From: Rubrivivax sp.
GTDB lineage: Bacteria; Pseudomonadota; Gammaproteobacteria; Burkholderiales; Burkholderiaceae_C
Assembly (NCBI GenBank): GCA_027484825.1
Contig: JAIXSE010000011.1
Span: 1 to 64,000 of the forward strand
DNA length: 64,000 bases
Direction: 5' to 3'
Shown piece by piece: positions 8,898-17,442 of this stretch. A program made the position numbers and the translations under genes. Below the pieces are notes generated by a model that saw nothing but the letters and a program-made list of their open reading frames with translations, made no database searches and had not been told where the DNA came from. Position 1 is the stretch's first letter, and each line of letters opens with the position of its first letter.

Positions 8898-9350
8898 TTA
8901 ACGGTATTGGCGGGTGATGGAATCCGCCACGCAGACCGGTTTTCCGCCCCGCTCCGTCTCAACCGTGACCTCCACCAGCAATTGCGCGCCGCCTTCAATC
9001 GGGTCCAGCTTCTTCAGCACAAAGCGTCCCCGGAGTCGGCTACCTGCCGGCACCGGCGCGGGGAAGCGTACGCGGTCCAGGCCGTAATTGACGCCCATGC
9101 GGCTTTCGCGCACGCGAAAGGCCGTCTCGAAGAAGTGGGGCAGCAGGCTGAGCGTGAGAAACCCATGCGCAATGGGGCCGCCAAACGGCCCCTGGGCCGC
9201 CCGCACCGGGTCGGTATGAATCCACTGGCGGTCTTCGGTGGCCTCGGCAAAGGCGTTGATGCGGGCCTGGTCCACCGTCACCCAGTCGGACAGGCCAATT
9301 TCCTGACCGATCAGCGGCTGCAGTTGGTCCAGGGTGTCAAACATGCGCAT
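8898..9350 (-). CDS. MaoC-like (R)-enoyl-CoA hydratase family protein
   Basis: A 150-residue single hot-dog-fold protein of the MaoC/PhaJ type, which hydrates trans-2-enoyl-CoA to (R)-3-hydroxyacyl-CoA. The hydratase motif is present as AFAEATEDRQWIHTDPVRA, with the catalytic Asp and His separated as in the family, followed by GPIAHGFLTLSL. AGGAG six bases before the ATG at 9350 fixes the start. Its neighbours do not form a fatty-acid pathway. The exact substrate is unknown; PHA precursor supply or beta-oxidation are possibilities from family knowledge. Confidence 0.9.
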   Translation of the reverse strand: MRMFDTLDQLQPLIGQEIGLSDWVTVDQARINAFAEATEDRQWIHTDPVRAAQGPFGGPIAHGFLTLSLLPHFFETAFRVRESRMGVNYGLDRVRFPAPVPAGSRLRGRFVLKKLDPIEGGAQLLVEVTVETERGGKPVCVADSITRQYR

Positions 9351-9389
9351 GCGAGTCTCCTGATTGTTGGCAGGCACCCGCAGGCTCGC

Positions 9390-10034
9390 TCAAGGGACCG
9401 TGGGCGACTCCAGCCAGGCGCACAGCTCGTGCCATTGCTCCAGGTCGCGGGCCACACGGCCTGGCGCGATGTCCCACAAGGTGAGCCCGCGCGCGGCCAG
9501 TTGCACATAGTTCTGCGTGTCCCGCAACTGGGCCACCAAGGGCAAGCCCAGTTGCTGGATGAACTGCTGCAGTTGCTGCTGGGACAAAGTGCCCTCGCGC
9601 ACCCGCATCGCCACCAGCCCCACCGACGGACGCTGTGCAGCGTTCCCACGATCCTGCCGGGCATCTTGCAGCTCCTGCACAAAATCGTATGTCGCCTGGA
9701 TGTCAAAGAGGCTGGGCTGCAACGGCACCACCACCCGGTCCGCAATCTTCAAGGCCTGCGCCAGCTTCTTGCCGTGCAGGCCGGCCGGCGTGTCCAGCAC
9801 CGCATGGGTGACCCCTTTGGGTGTGCGAAGACCGTCCACCGATTGCAGCTCCCAGCCCTGCACCAACGGGACGCTGGCCGGCCGCTGCGCGAGCCAGCGC
9901 GCCGAGGACTGCTGACGGTCGATGTCGCCCAGCATCACGGTGTGGCCGCGATGGGACAGGTAGCCCGCAATGTTGCTGGCTAACGTGCTTTTGCCAACGC
10001 CCCCTTTGGGGTTGGCAACCAGAATCACCGGCAT
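9390..10034 (-). CDS. ParA/MinD-like P-loop ATPase, orphan
   Basis: A 214-residue cytoplasmic ATPase starting MPVILVANPKGGVGKSTLAS, a deviant Walker A of the ParA/MinD superfamily. It continues with the Walker-B-like VLDTPAG. It is shorter than chromosomal ParA and has no ParB gene beside it, so it resembles small ParA-like proteins used for positioning cargo. AGGAGGGG precedes the ATG at 10034; a longer frame extends further upstream without support. Divergent from the kefF-like gene. The cargo is unknown. Confidence 0.85.
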   Translation of the reverse strand: MPVILVANPKGGVGKSTLASNIAGYLSHRGHTVMLGDIDRQQSSARWLAQRPASVPLVQGWELQSVDGLRTPKGVTHAVLDTPAGLHGKKLAQALKIADRVVVPLQPSLFDIQATYDFVQELQDARQDRGNAAQRPSVGLVAMRVREGTLSQQQLQQFIQQLGLPLVAQLRDTQNYVQLAARGLTLWDIAPGRVARDLEQWHELCAWLESPTVP

Positions 10035-10159
10035 GGCCCCTCCTCTTCTGGATCTTGTCCTCGACAGGGTGCCACGGGATCTTAGGGGATACCGCATACT
10101 CCCGGCCCATGTCTTCACGCCAACGCCCCCCTGGTGGCAACCCTGAGAGGGACAGCCGC

Positions 10160-10798
10160 ATGCCGGTGCCGCCCCAGTCCGATCCGGCCGCACCGGTGCT
10201 GATCCTGGCCGCCCACCCCGACCTGGCCCACTCGCGGGTGACCCGGGCCCTGCTGTCCGCCGTGCACGGCCTGCCGCAGGTGCGGGTGCGCGACCTGTAT
10301 TCGCTCTACCCGGACTACTCCATCGACGTGCATGCCGAAAAGGAAGCACTGCGGGACGCCAAGCTGCTGGTGTGGCTGCAACCCATGCATTGGTATGGAA
10401 TGCCGGCCCTGATGAAGCTGTGGGTCGATGAAGTGCTGAGCGTGGGCTTTGCCTATGGCAACAGCGGACATGCCCTGCATGGCAAGGATCTGTGGCTGGT
10501 GATGTCCACCGGCGGCAGCCAGCACGCCTACAGCCCGGAAGGCTACAACCACCATCGGGTGGAAGAGTTCCTGCTGCCGTATGCGCAGACCGCCGCCCTG
10601 TGCGGCATGCGCTTCGTGCCGCCGCTGCTGCTGCACAGCGCCCAGAAGGTGACGGACGAAGACATCCAGGCCCATGCCCGCCGCTTCGTGGAAGGCCTGA
10701 CCGAGCTGCCGCAGTGGTGTGATCGCCAACCCGAGCCCGCGCAGGAAGAAGTGCCCAGCGAGGACCGCCCCGCCAGCCAGGAAGGAGTGCCGGTCTGA
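10160..10798 (+). CDS. KefF-like NAD(P)H quinone oxidoreductase, ancillary subunit of K+ efflux
   Basis: A flavodoxin-fold protein of the NQO1/KefF/MdaB family, 212 residues. KefF binds KefC and is needed for full glutathione-gated K+/H+ antiport; it also reduces quinones. Family stretches are VLILAAHPDLAHSRVTRALL, a phosphate-binding loop, and WLQPMHWYGMPALMKLWVDEV near the active site. GAGAGGGA precedes the ATG at 10160. The stop codon overlaps the next start by one base (TGATG at 10796–10800), so it is translationally coupled to the KefC-like antiporter. That supports the KefF role. Confidence 0.9.
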   Translation: MPVPPQSDPAAPVLILAAHPDLAHSRVTRALLSAVHGLPQVRVRDLYSLYPDYSIDVHAEKEALRDAKLLVWLQPMHWYGMPALMKLWVDEVLSVGFAYGNSGHALHGKDLWLVMSTGGSQHAYSPEGYNHHRVEEFLLPYAQTAALCGMRFVPPLLLHSAQKVTDEDIQAHARRFVEGLTELPQWCDRQPEPAQEEVPSEDRPASQEGVPV

Positions 10799-12633
10799 TG
10801 GAGTCCCATGGCAATTGGTTGTTGACGCCGCTGGTGCTGCTGGCCGCCGCGGTACTGGCCGTGCCCCTGGCGCGCGGTCTCAAGTTGGGCGCGATCCTCG
10901 GTTATCTGGTGGCCGGCGTGCTGCTGGGGCCGCAGGTGCTGGGGCTGATCAGCCATCCGTCCACCGTGCTGGAGATCGGCGAGTTCGGCGTGGTGCTGAT
11001 GATGTTCCTGGTCGGCCTGGAACTGGAGCCCAAGCGTCTGTGGGCGATGCGCCGTCCCATCTTCGGCTGGGGATCCGCCCAGATGCTGGGCTGCGCCGCG
11101 CTGCTGCTGGTGCCGGCCTTCTGGCTGGATGCCGACTGGCATACGGCCGTGATCGCCGCCCTGGGGCTGGCCATGTCGTCCACCGCGGTGGCGCTGGCGG
11201 TGCTGGCCGAGCGCAATCTGGGGGGCACCCGGGCCGGTCAGAGCGTGATCAGCGTGGCCCTGCTGCAAGACATCGCGGCCATTCCGGTGCTGGCGCTGGT
11301 GCCCCTACTCGCCAGCCAGGGCCGTCCCGCCGCCGGCCACAACAGCGCCAGGCTGTGGCTGGCGCTGGGAGCGCTGGTGGCCATCGTGCTGGGCGGCCGA
11401 CTGCTGCTGCGACCGCTGCTGCGATGGATCGCCCGCAGCGGCACCCCGGAGATCTTCACCGCCGCCTCGCTGCTGCTGGTGCTGGGCACGGCGGCGCTGA
11501 TGCAGAAGGTGGGCCTGTCGATGGCGCTGGGTGCCTTCGCCGCCGGTGTGCTGCTGGCGGAAAGCGAATACCGCCGCGCCCTGGAGGCTGACCTGGAGCC
11601 GTTCAAGGGCCTGCTGCTGGGCATGTTCTTCATCGCCGTTGGCATGGGGCTGGACCTGACGGTGCTGTGGGAGCGCCCGCTGATGGTGCTGGGCCTGCTG
11701 GCCGCGCTGTGGATCTGCAAGGGCCTGGTGCTGTTCGCCCTGGCCCGTCTGATGGACCTGCCCAAGCTGGAGCGACCGGTGTTTGTCATCCTGCTGGCGC
11801 AGGGCGGTGAGTTCGGCTTTGTGGTGTTCCAGCTGGCCGAGCAGGCCACGCTGCTGGATGCCGCGCAGCGCTCGGTGCTGGTGGCAGCGGTCGCCTTGTC
11901 CCTGGCCTTGACCCCTGCCCTGCTGGCCTGGGTGCAGCGGCGGGCCAGTAAGGAGATCCGCAGCTCCCCGCATGAACTCAAGGAGCAGCAGGACTCGCCC
12001 GTCATCATTGCCGGCTTTGGCCGCTATGGGCAGATCATTGGCCGTCTGCTCAATGCCAACGGCGTCAGCGCAACGGTCCTGGACCATGACGCCGACACGG
12101 TGGAATCGCTGCGGCGCTTCGGCTGGCGGGTGTTCTGGGGGGATGCGACGCGGCTGGAACTGCTGCGCATTGCCGGTGCCGACACCGCCCATGTGCTGGT
12201 GATCGCGGTGGACGATGTCAATCACAGCCTCAAGATCGCCGAGCTGGCGCGGGAGCAGTTTCCGCATCTGCAGGTGGTGGCGCGGGCCCGCAATGTGCAG
12301 CACTACTATGCGCTGCGCGATCTGGGGGTGGAGCTGATCGAGCGCGAAACGCTGGATTCGGCCCTGATGAGCGCCCGCAGCGTGATGGAGAAGATCGGCT
12401 GGACGCCGCATGCAGCGCGGCAACTGGCCATGCGCTTTCGCCGCCACAGTGTGGAGCAGATGGAAGCCATGCGGCCGCACCGCGGTGACCTGGACACCTT
12501 GATTGCGATGTCCAAGCAGGGCCGCCAGCAACTGGAAGAGCGTCTGGCGCAGGAGCGCCGCGCCATGGCCGACGGCCAGGGGGCCCGGCCTTGGCAGGAG
12601 TCCGAGCAGCAGCCCCAGGCCGGCAAGCCTTGA
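10798..12633 (+). CDS. kefC: KefC-like glutathione-regulated potassium efflux antiporter (CPA2)
   Basis: A 611-residue inner-membrane K+/H+ antiporter of the CPA2 family. An N-terminal antiporter domain of about 12 segments spans residues 1–385. It is followed by a Rossmann TrkA-N regulatory domain starting VIIAGFGRYGQIIGRLL at about residue 402. GLGMSSTAVALAVL-like and GGEFGFVVFQLAEQ motifs are typical of the family. The last 40 residues are Gln/Glu-rich and probably disordered. It is coupled to the KefF-like gene and protects cells from electrophiles by acidifying the cytoplasm, from family knowledge. KefB is the alternative name. Confidence 0.92.
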   Translation: MESHGNWLLTPLVLLAAAVLAVPLARGLKLGAILGYLVAGVLLGPQVLGLISHPSTVLEIGEFGVVLMMFLVGLELEPKRLWAMRRPIFGWGSAQMLGCAALLLVPAFWLDADWHTAVIAALGLAMSSTAVALAVLAERNLGGTRAGQSVISVALLQDIAAIPVLALVPLLASQGRPAAGHNSARLWLALGALVAIVLGGRLLLRPLLRWIARSGTPEIFTAASLLLVLGTAALMQKVGLSMALGAFAAGVLLAESEYRRALEADLEPFKGLLLGMFFIAVGMGLDLTVLWERPLMVLGLLAALWICKGLVLFALARLMDLPKLERPVFVILLAQGGEFGFVVFQLAEQATLLDAAQRSVLVAAVALSLALTPALLAWVQRRASKEIRSSPHELKEQQDSPVIIAGFGRYGQIIGRLLNANGVSATVLDHDADTVESLRRFGWRVFWGDATRLELLRIAGADTAHVLVIAVDDVNHSLKIAELAREQFPHLQVVARARNVQHYYALRDLGVELIERETLDSALMSARSVMEKIGWTPHAARQLAMRFRRHSVEQMEAMRPHRGDLDTLIAMSKQGRQQLEERLAQERRAMADGQGARPWQESEQQPQAGKP

Positions 12634-12657
12634 GCGGGCAGGCGACAATCCGCTTCT

Positions 12658-13089
12658 ATGTTTGCTCCTTCCCAACTTGAAGTCCGCAAGTTCTTTTGCG
12701 AGACCTATCGCAAGCAGCGCGAGAGTCTGCCCCTGACGCCGATGGAAGTGATCGTGGCCGACTGGATTGCCGAGCACCCCGAGTACCACGGCGACCTGGC
12801 GGATGTGGACGCAGCGCTGGCGGCCGTCTACACGGTGGAGGACGGCCGGACCAATCCGTTCCTGCATCTGTCGATGCACCTGACCTTGATCGAACAGCAC
12901 AAGATCGACCAGCCGCGGGGTGTGCGGCAGGCGCTGAATCTGCTGGCGGCCCGGCATCAATCGCTGCACAAGGCCCATCACGACGCCATGGAATGCCTGG
13001 GCGAGATGATCTGGACCTCCCAGCGCAGCGGGTTGCCGCCCGATGGACATGCCTATCTGGACTGCCTGCGCCAGAAGGCGACCCGTTGA
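12658..13089 (+). CDS. DUF1841 family protein
   Basis: A 143-residue soluble protein of the DUF1841 family, common in beta- and gamma-proteobacteria and of unknown function. It has conserved features such as FFCETYRKQRE near the N-terminus and GRTNPFLHLSMHLTLIEQ in the middle, followed by a His-rich helix (RHQSLHKAHHDAMECLGEMIW). The His/Glu content could suggest metal binding, but I cannot show it. It starts 24 bases after the antiporter on the same strand and ends just before a strong terminator. Confidence 0.9.
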   Translation: MFAPSQLEVRKFFCETYRKQRESLPLTPMEVIVADWIAEHPEYHGDLADVDAALAAVYTVEDGRTNPFLHLSMHLTLIEQHKIDQPRGVRQALNLLAARHQSLHKAHHDAMECLGEMIWTSQRSGLPPDGHAYLDCLRQKATR

Positions 13090-13117
13090 TTCAGCCTCTT
13101 CCCAGCCTGCCCAGACC

Positions 13118-13144
13118 ACAAAGCCCAGCACTGCTGGGCTTTGT
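13118..13144 (+). terminator. Rho-independent-type terminator after DUF1841
   Basis: A perfect 13-bp inverted repeat, ACAAAGCCCAGCA then TGCTGGGCTTTGT, separated by one base. The symmetric A/T ends let it act on both strands, ending the kefF-kefC-DUF1841 unit on the plus strand and the small minus-strand gene at 13149. Confidence 0.75.
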
Positions 13145-13148
13145 CACG

Positions 13149-13322
13149 TCAGGTCGAAGGCACCCTCAAGGACCGGGGGTAGTCCAGGGAGGACGAGACG
13201 CTGCGGGTGCGCACTTGGCCGGAGGCCAATGCAGCCCGTGCGGCCGATAGCGCCCGCGCCAGACTCGCCTGCTTGAGGCTGAGCAGTTCGCTGTGGGTGT
13301 CCTTATGCTCTTTGGTACGCAT
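13149..13322 (-). CDS. Small hypothetical protein (57 aa)
   Basis: I do not recognise a family. The frame from ATG 13322 encodes 57 residues starting MRTKEHKDTHSELLSLKQ, then an Ala-rich helix and a basic, Ser-rich tail. CAGGAG lies six bases before the ATG. The start falls within the last 20 bases of the unknown gene upstream (13303–13920), so the two could be translationally coupled. It ends just before the bidirectional hairpin at 13118–13144. Support is the ribosome-binding site and the helical composition only. Confidence 0.4.
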   Translation of the reverse strand: MRTKEHKDTHSELLSLKQASLARALSAARAALASGQVRTRSVSSSLDYPRSLRVPST

Positions 13323-13920
13323 GACAGGCTCCTGTGCCGTTGAGTGTAGCAATCTGCCGTTCCGGGCGGGTGGTGACCAATGATCTGAAGACCCTGGCAT
13401 ACAGCCGCAGCAAGCGTGAACTGGCTGGAAAATAAAAAAACTGTTGGATCTCTGGCATGGCGTCCAGATAGAAGTTCATCACCCGCCGAATGACCTGGGC
13501 GAACTGGAAGATCTGACGTGGCTGCGGAAGCTTCCAGCCTTCCGGTTTGAACTGCTCCGCTTCAGCATCTGCGCGGCAGAACTTGACCAGGCGCGACGCC
13601 CTTTGAGGGAACAGTTCGGCATCAACGTTGTTCATCATCAATTGCAGGAAGGCCGGGTCGTTGCCGGTTTCGGCGTGAGGCGACACGAATAGAAACCAAT
13701 AGTCCAGTCCGGCAAAGCGCACTGGGATGATCTCTTTGTCCAGGCCGATTTCGGACAGATCCCCGATCCATACGTCGCTGTCCGACGCCGTCAAGAAAAG
13801 CGCATGCCTCAGCGCGTCGTCGATCCCCAGTGCCAGGTGCGCCACAACCACTCCTTGCGCGTGATGCCAGTGATGCCAGGCAGATCCGAGCCATCTCAGG
13901 CCGAAAAACATCCGGCTCAT
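13303..13920 (-). CDS. Hypothetical protein (205 aa), unknown function
   Basis: I do not recognise this protein. From the ATG at 13920 (GGAG just upstream) it encodes 205 residues beginning MSRMFFGLRWLGSAWHHWHH, aromatic and His-rich at the start. A mixed segment with DSDVWIGDLSEIGLDKEIIP and a basic, aromatic C-terminal half (FYLDAMPEIQQFFYFPASSR) follow. No signal peptide, clear membrane segments or catalytic motif are visible. Codon use is less GC-extreme than its neighbours, with an A-rich patch near 13430–13440, which may hint at acquisition. The frame is open further upstream, but those residues lack support. Confidence 0.5.
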   Translation of the reverse strand: MSRMFFGLRWLGSAWHHWHHAQGVVVAHLALGIDDALRHALFLTASDSDVWIGDLSEIGLDKEIIPVRFAGLDYWFLFVSPHAETGNDPAFLQLMMNNVDAELFPQRASRLVKFCRADAEAEQFKPEGWKLPQPRQIFQFAQVIRRVMNFYLDAMPEIQQFFYFPASSRLLRLYARVFRSLVTTRPERQIATLNGTGACHAYQRA

Positions 13921-14148
13921 CGTGCGCTCCAGATCAGCGATGAATGACGCCAATGGTGCCCGCCCCCCTCGCCGGCGCAAACAGCCCAGACCCATGCTTC
14001 TGGCGGCGCTCCACCATGGAACCCGCAATGCACCTCCCAAAACTTTGCTAATCCAGCGTTGGCCCCCGCAAGATTCAGCCCAAAACAAAAAAGCCACGCA
14101 GTGCGTGGCCTTGATGCATTGAAGTCGGCAGTCCGCCGACGGTCGTCG

Positions 14149-14589
14149 TCAAGCCTGGATGGACCCGCCCGACAGCGCCGACTTGCGCTCGCTCTTGCCG
14201 GAGGCGCCATACAGCCCCGAGGGCTCGCCCGGCATCAGCACGTCAATGGCGCGGTCCAGCGCGGCGGTGGCTCGTGCCAGCGATTCACGCTGCGCCGCCA
14301 CCCGGCCCCCCGCCTGCACCAGCCGCGTCCGCAGACCCGCCGGCACCGTGCCGCTGCGCGCCGCCAGCGTGAACTGCTCGATGGCACGGGCCAGCGCCAA
14401 GTGCAGACTGGCCGCATGCAGTTCGATGGCCTGGGTGTCCCGTCGATGCAGGGCGTCGCCCAGCAAATTCAGGCAGCTTTCCACCTCTTGCAAGGGCTGC
14501 TCAAGGTCGACCGAGGGCTGGGCATTGGGCGTTGCAGACATGGCGACACCAGGCACGTTGACGGACACGTTGATCTTCGGGGCGGACAC
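14149..14589 (-). CDS. flgN: FlgN-like flagellar export chaperone (assigned mainly by position)
   Basis: A 146-residue, mostly helical protein downstream of flgM, where FlgN, the chaperone for hook-junction proteins FlgK and FlgL, is expected. Leu/Ala-rich heptad-like helices span about residues 28–120 (LQEVESCLNLLGDALHRRD), compatible with the FlgN fold, but the family is poorly conserved. The start is GTG at 14589; an ATG at 14541 is an alternative, and neither has a strong ribosome-binding site. It would be transcribed with flgM from the sigma-28 promoter at 15069–15095. Confidence 0.7.
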   Translation of the reverse strand: MSAPKINVSVNVPGVAMSATPNAQPSVDLEQPLQEVESCLNLLGDALHRRDTQAIELHAASLHLALARAIEQFTLAARSGTVPAGLRTRLVQAGGRVAAQRESLARATAALDRAIDVLMPGEPSGLYGASGKSERKSALSGGSIQA

Positions 14590-14619
14590 GCGTGGGAGCT
14601 TTCAGGAGGTCTGGGTGTT

Positions 14620-15006
14620 TCAGTGAGACTGTACCTTGCCCAGCAGCTCCGCCGTGTTGGCAATGAGCTTGTCGGCGATGACGCCGGCATTGATGCTGAA
14701 CTCCCCGTTGCGGATGGCCGCGGCAATGCGGTTGACCTTGTCCATGTCCACACTGTCGTCCGACGACACCGACGACGACATCAGCGTGCTGGCCGTGCTG
14801 GACAGCGCCACCTGCGACGCCGCGTCCTGCGCCGCCACACCGGTCGCCCGGGTCGCGCTGCTGCTGCCGCTGCTGGCATCCGCGGTGGCGCTGGGCGTGC
14901 TGGCGGTGCTGGGGGTTGGGGTGGCACGGCCGGCATCGGCCCCACCGGTGCGCGTGCTGCTCACCTTGGTGTAGGCATTGAGTTCTGGACTGTTACCGAT
15001 CTTCAT
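14620..15006 (-). CDS. flgM: FlgM, anti-sigma-28 factor
   Basis: FlgM holds FliA (sigma-28) inactive until the hook is finished and FlgM is exported. The 128-residue protein starts MKIGNSPELNAYTKV. It has a long Ser/Thr/Ala-rich disordered middle and a C-terminal FliA-binding region (VNRIAAAIRNGEFSINAGVI … KLIANTAELL) typical of FlgM. AGGAGAG precedes the ATG at 15006. It is longer than E. coli FlgM (97 aa) because of the low-complexity insert. The sigma-28 promoter upstream creates the usual autoregulatory loop. Confidence 0.93.
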   Translation of the reverse strand: MKIGNSPELNAYTKVSSTRTGGADAGRATPTPSTASTPSATADASSGSSSATRATGVAAQDAASQVALSSTASTLMSSSVSSDDSVDMDKVNRIAAAIRNGEFSINAGVIADKLIANTAELLGKVQSH

Positions 15007-15068
15007 GGCCACTCTCCTGGCATTCATCCGTGGGCCGGACCGCAGCCAGACCCCATTCGATATTCGGT

Positions 15069-15095
15069 ATATCGACCTGTGCAGACCAGACTTTA
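15069..15095 (-). promoter_or_regulatory. Sigma-28 (FliA) promoter of flgM
   Basis: On the minus strand, TAAAGTCT (15088–15095), an 11-base spacer and GTCGATAT (15069–15076) match the FliA consensus TAAAGTTT-N11-GCCGATAA with few changes and exact spacing. It lies about 60 bases upstream of the flgM start. Confidence 0.8.
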
Positions 15096-15210
15096 GGCCC
15101 AGTCCCCACGAAATGGCGAGCGAAGAACGGGGCAAACCCCGCCCAATTCACGCTACAAGCCGCCAGACGCGGCGGCGGTGCCGGTTCCAGGCCCGATTTT
15201 CCCGCCAGAT

Positions 15211-16401
15211 TCACAGCAGGACCTCGACTTTACGTTCACCCACCGTCCGTCCGGTGACCATGCGGCCATTGTCGAAGCGGATCCGGACGTCCTGCCCTTC
15301 CAACCCCACCCCCATGGCCTGGCCTTCACCGGAGACGGCATATCCGTCGCCCGACGCCTGCACCTGGACCCGGTCGCCGGGCTGCACCCATTGGCGCAAC
15401 TTCAGGTCGGTCGAGCGCAGCGCCTCCCCGGCCATCAGCCCCTTGGCCAGGTGTCGGCCCATCCAGGCCTCGGGCTGGGTGAAGATCACCCCCGCCTCAC
15501 CAGCAATGTCGGTTTCGGCCAGACGCAGCCGTTCTTGAGTCAATTCCGTGCCGACCGGCAGGTCCGTCACCGCCACATAGGCCGGGGCGAACACCCGGAT
15601 GGTCAGCGGCAGGCTGACATTCCACTTGGTCGGGCCGCTGAGGCAGCGAATGCCGATGCGGGTGCGCCCCCACATCCGCTGATTGGGAGGCAGATAGGGC
15701 TGGATCTGGTCGCAGGGGGCCAGCCGCAGGCGCGGATCCAGCCGACCCAGCTCCACTTCCACCCGCGCCGAGGCCGGCGCCACCTGTCGTGCACCGGCCA
15801 GCGCCAGCATCTGGAGCGTCTCTTGCAGGCTGGACTCCAGCGGGCTTGGGGGCGGCAGGGACTGCGCGGGGATGATCCGGCCGGCGCCGATGCCAGGCGC
15901 AGCAGCGCTGGGGCCCTGCGCCGGTGCCGAAGCGCTGGCGTCGGGCACCGGATTCAGCGCTGAAACGGATGGCGCCGCATGAGCGGTGATGGTGCCGGAA
16001 GCGCTCTTCAGGGCTCCGGGCGCAATGGGCGCCGGCTGAAAGGAACTGGGCAACTGCCGCTGCGGCATCGGGCCGGACACGGCAGCGGGCGTCAGCGCCG
16101 TCCGCGAGGCCGACTGGGCCGGGGTGGTCGCACCCGGCGCGGCGCGCTGCGCCTCCGCGGCCGCCATCGTCGGATCAATGATGGGATCCGGCAGCGACCC
16201 CGCCTGCGCCGACAACGCGCCCCCCCAGCCACTGGCCAGTAGCAGAAGCCCGGCCACCATCGCCCGCATGTCCGCGATGCACAGCATGGCCAAGGTCAGG
16301 CCCCGCAACTGGCGCAGGCCCCACCCCCGGGCCAGGCCCCGAACCGGGTCGCCGGAGCCAGCGCGCGCGTGGCGAGCGAGAGCGGTGTGCAACTTCAACA
16401 T
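15211..16401 (-). CDS. flgA: FlgA, P-ring assembly chaperone
   Basis: FlgA is a periplasmic chaperone for FlgI polymerisation into the P ring. The C-terminal SAF-type domain is clear: VAVTDLPVGTELTQERLRLA, MGRHLAKGLMAGEALRSTDL, and WVQPGDRVQVQASGDGYAVS. An N-terminal hydrophobic segment (MVAGLLLLASGWGGALSAQA) is the likely signal peptide. It is preceded by about 45 basic residues if the ATG at 16401 is right; ATG at 16269 is a plausible alternative. A Pro/Ala/Ser-rich linker of about 100 residues precedes the conserved part. It is divergent from flgB. Confidence 0.9.
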   Translation of the reverse strand: MLKLHTALARHARAGSGDPVRGLARGWGLRQLRGLTLAMLCIADMRAMVAGLLLLASGWGGALSAQAGSLPDPIIDPTMAAAEAQRAAPGATTPAQSASRTALTPAAVSGPMPQRQLPSSFQPAPIAPGALKSASGTITAHAAPSVSALNPVPDASASAPAQGPSAAAPGIGAGRIIPAQSLPPPSPLESSLQETLQMLALAGARQVAPASARVEVELGRLDPRLRLAPCDQIQPYLPPNQRMWGRTRIGIRCLSGPTKWNVSLPLTIRVFAPAYVAVTDLPVGTELTQERLRLAETDIAGEAGVIFTQPEAWMGRHLAKGLMAGEALRSTDLKLRQWVQPGDRVQVQASGDGYAVSGEGQAMGVGLEGQDVRIRFDNGRMVTGRTVGERKVEVLL

Positions 16402-16562
16402 GAAGCCGCACTCTATCGATCCCCTCCCCCCGCATGGCTGCGAAATGGCCGGCAAACCCCCGTCTTATCGCGCTCATGTTTTCCGGCGCGCTGCCCACAA
16501 TGCCCGGACGTACAAGCCCAATGGCCCTTTCCATCCAGGAGAGGCCGACCAGGAGCCGCACC

Positions 16563-16946
16563 ATGATGAACCGACTGACCGACGCGATGAACTTCCAGGC
16601 CCAGGCGCTGACCCTGCGGGCGGAGCGTCAGCGCCTGCTCGCCAGCAACATCGCCAATGCGGACACCCCGGGCTACCAGTCACGGGACCTGGACTTCGCC
16701 AAGGCCCTGCGGGAGGCCACCTCCCCCGCCGCGGAGACGTCCAACCAGACCCTGACCCAGCGCACCCAGGGTGTGCTGCAGAACTCGCTCAGCGCCATGA
16801 CCAGCATGGACAGCAACACGGTGGACATGGACCGCGAACGGGCCAGCTTCGCCGACAACACCGTCAAGTACGAAGCCTCGCTGCGCTTCATCAACGGCAG
16901 CGTCCGCACCCTGATGGATGCGATGAAGTCGCCCAACGCCGCTTGA
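16563..16946 (+). CDS. flgB: FlgB, proximal rod protein
   Basis: FlgB forms part of the proximal rod of the basal body and is exported by the flagellar type III system. The 127-residue product has the flagellar rod motif LLASNIANADTPGYQSRDLD near residue 30 and a C-terminal helix ending in RTLMDAMKSP. The ATG at 16563 follows CAGGAG; the frame is open upstream, but this start gives the normal length. It is the first gene of the flgBCDEFGHIJKL run, 25 bases ahead of flgC. Confidence 0.95.
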   Translation: MMNRLTDAMNFQAQALTLRAERQRLLASNIANADTPGYQSRDLDFAKALREATSPAAETSNQTLTQRTQGVLQNSLSAMTSMDSNTVDMDRERASFADNTVKYEASLRFINGSVRTLMDAMKSPNAA

Positions 16947-16971
16947 TGCGGCCAGGTAGGAGGACCCCGCC

Positions 16972-17394
16972 ATGTCGATGTTCAGCATCTTCCACATCTC
17001 CGGCAGCGCCGTCAGTGCGCAGAGCCAGCGCCTGAATGCGGTGGCCAGCAACATGGCCAATGCCGACACCGTCGCCGGTCCGGACGGCCAGGCCTACAAG
17101 GCCCGCGAGGTCGTGTTCCAGAGCCTGATGAACCAGAACGGCGGCATGACCGATGCCACCGACGTGGGCGTGCAGGTGGTGGCGGTGAAGGAAAACCAGG
17201 CGCCCGGCCGCCGGGTGCACGACCCCAGCCACCAGCTCGCCGATGCCGATGGCTACGTCACCTACAGCAATGTCAACACGGTGGAGGAGATGGTCAACAT
17301 GATCTCCGCCTCGCGCTCCTATCAGAACAACCTCGAAGTCATGGGCACGGCCAAGTCGCTGCTGCTCAAGACGCTCCAGATGGGCCAGGGCTGA
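16972..17394 (+). CDS. flgC: FlgC, proximal rod protein
   Basis: A rod component, 140 residues, beginning MSMFSIFHISGSAVSAQSQR and carrying the rod motif AVASNMANADTVAGPDGQAY. The C-terminal YSNVNTVEEMVNMISASRSY stretch is typical of the rod/hook family. AGGAGG lies ahead of the start. It is the second gene of the operon. Confidence 0.96.
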   Translation: MSMFSIFHISGSAVSAQSQRLNAVASNMANADTVAGPDGQAYKAREVVFQSLMNQNGGMTDATDVGVQVVAVKENQAPGRRVHDPSHQLADADGYVTYSNVNTVEEMVNMISASRSYQNNLEVMGTAKSLLLKTLQMGQG

Positions 17395-17442
17395 TTCCGC
17401 CCCGCCTGAACGCCTCAACCTTTCGCACCAGGACTGCCCATC

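Noticed and set aside
9390-10034. ParA of a plasmid or chromosome partition system
   Set aside because: No parB or parS-like repeats lie nearby and the protein is short; described as an orphan ParA-like ATPase.
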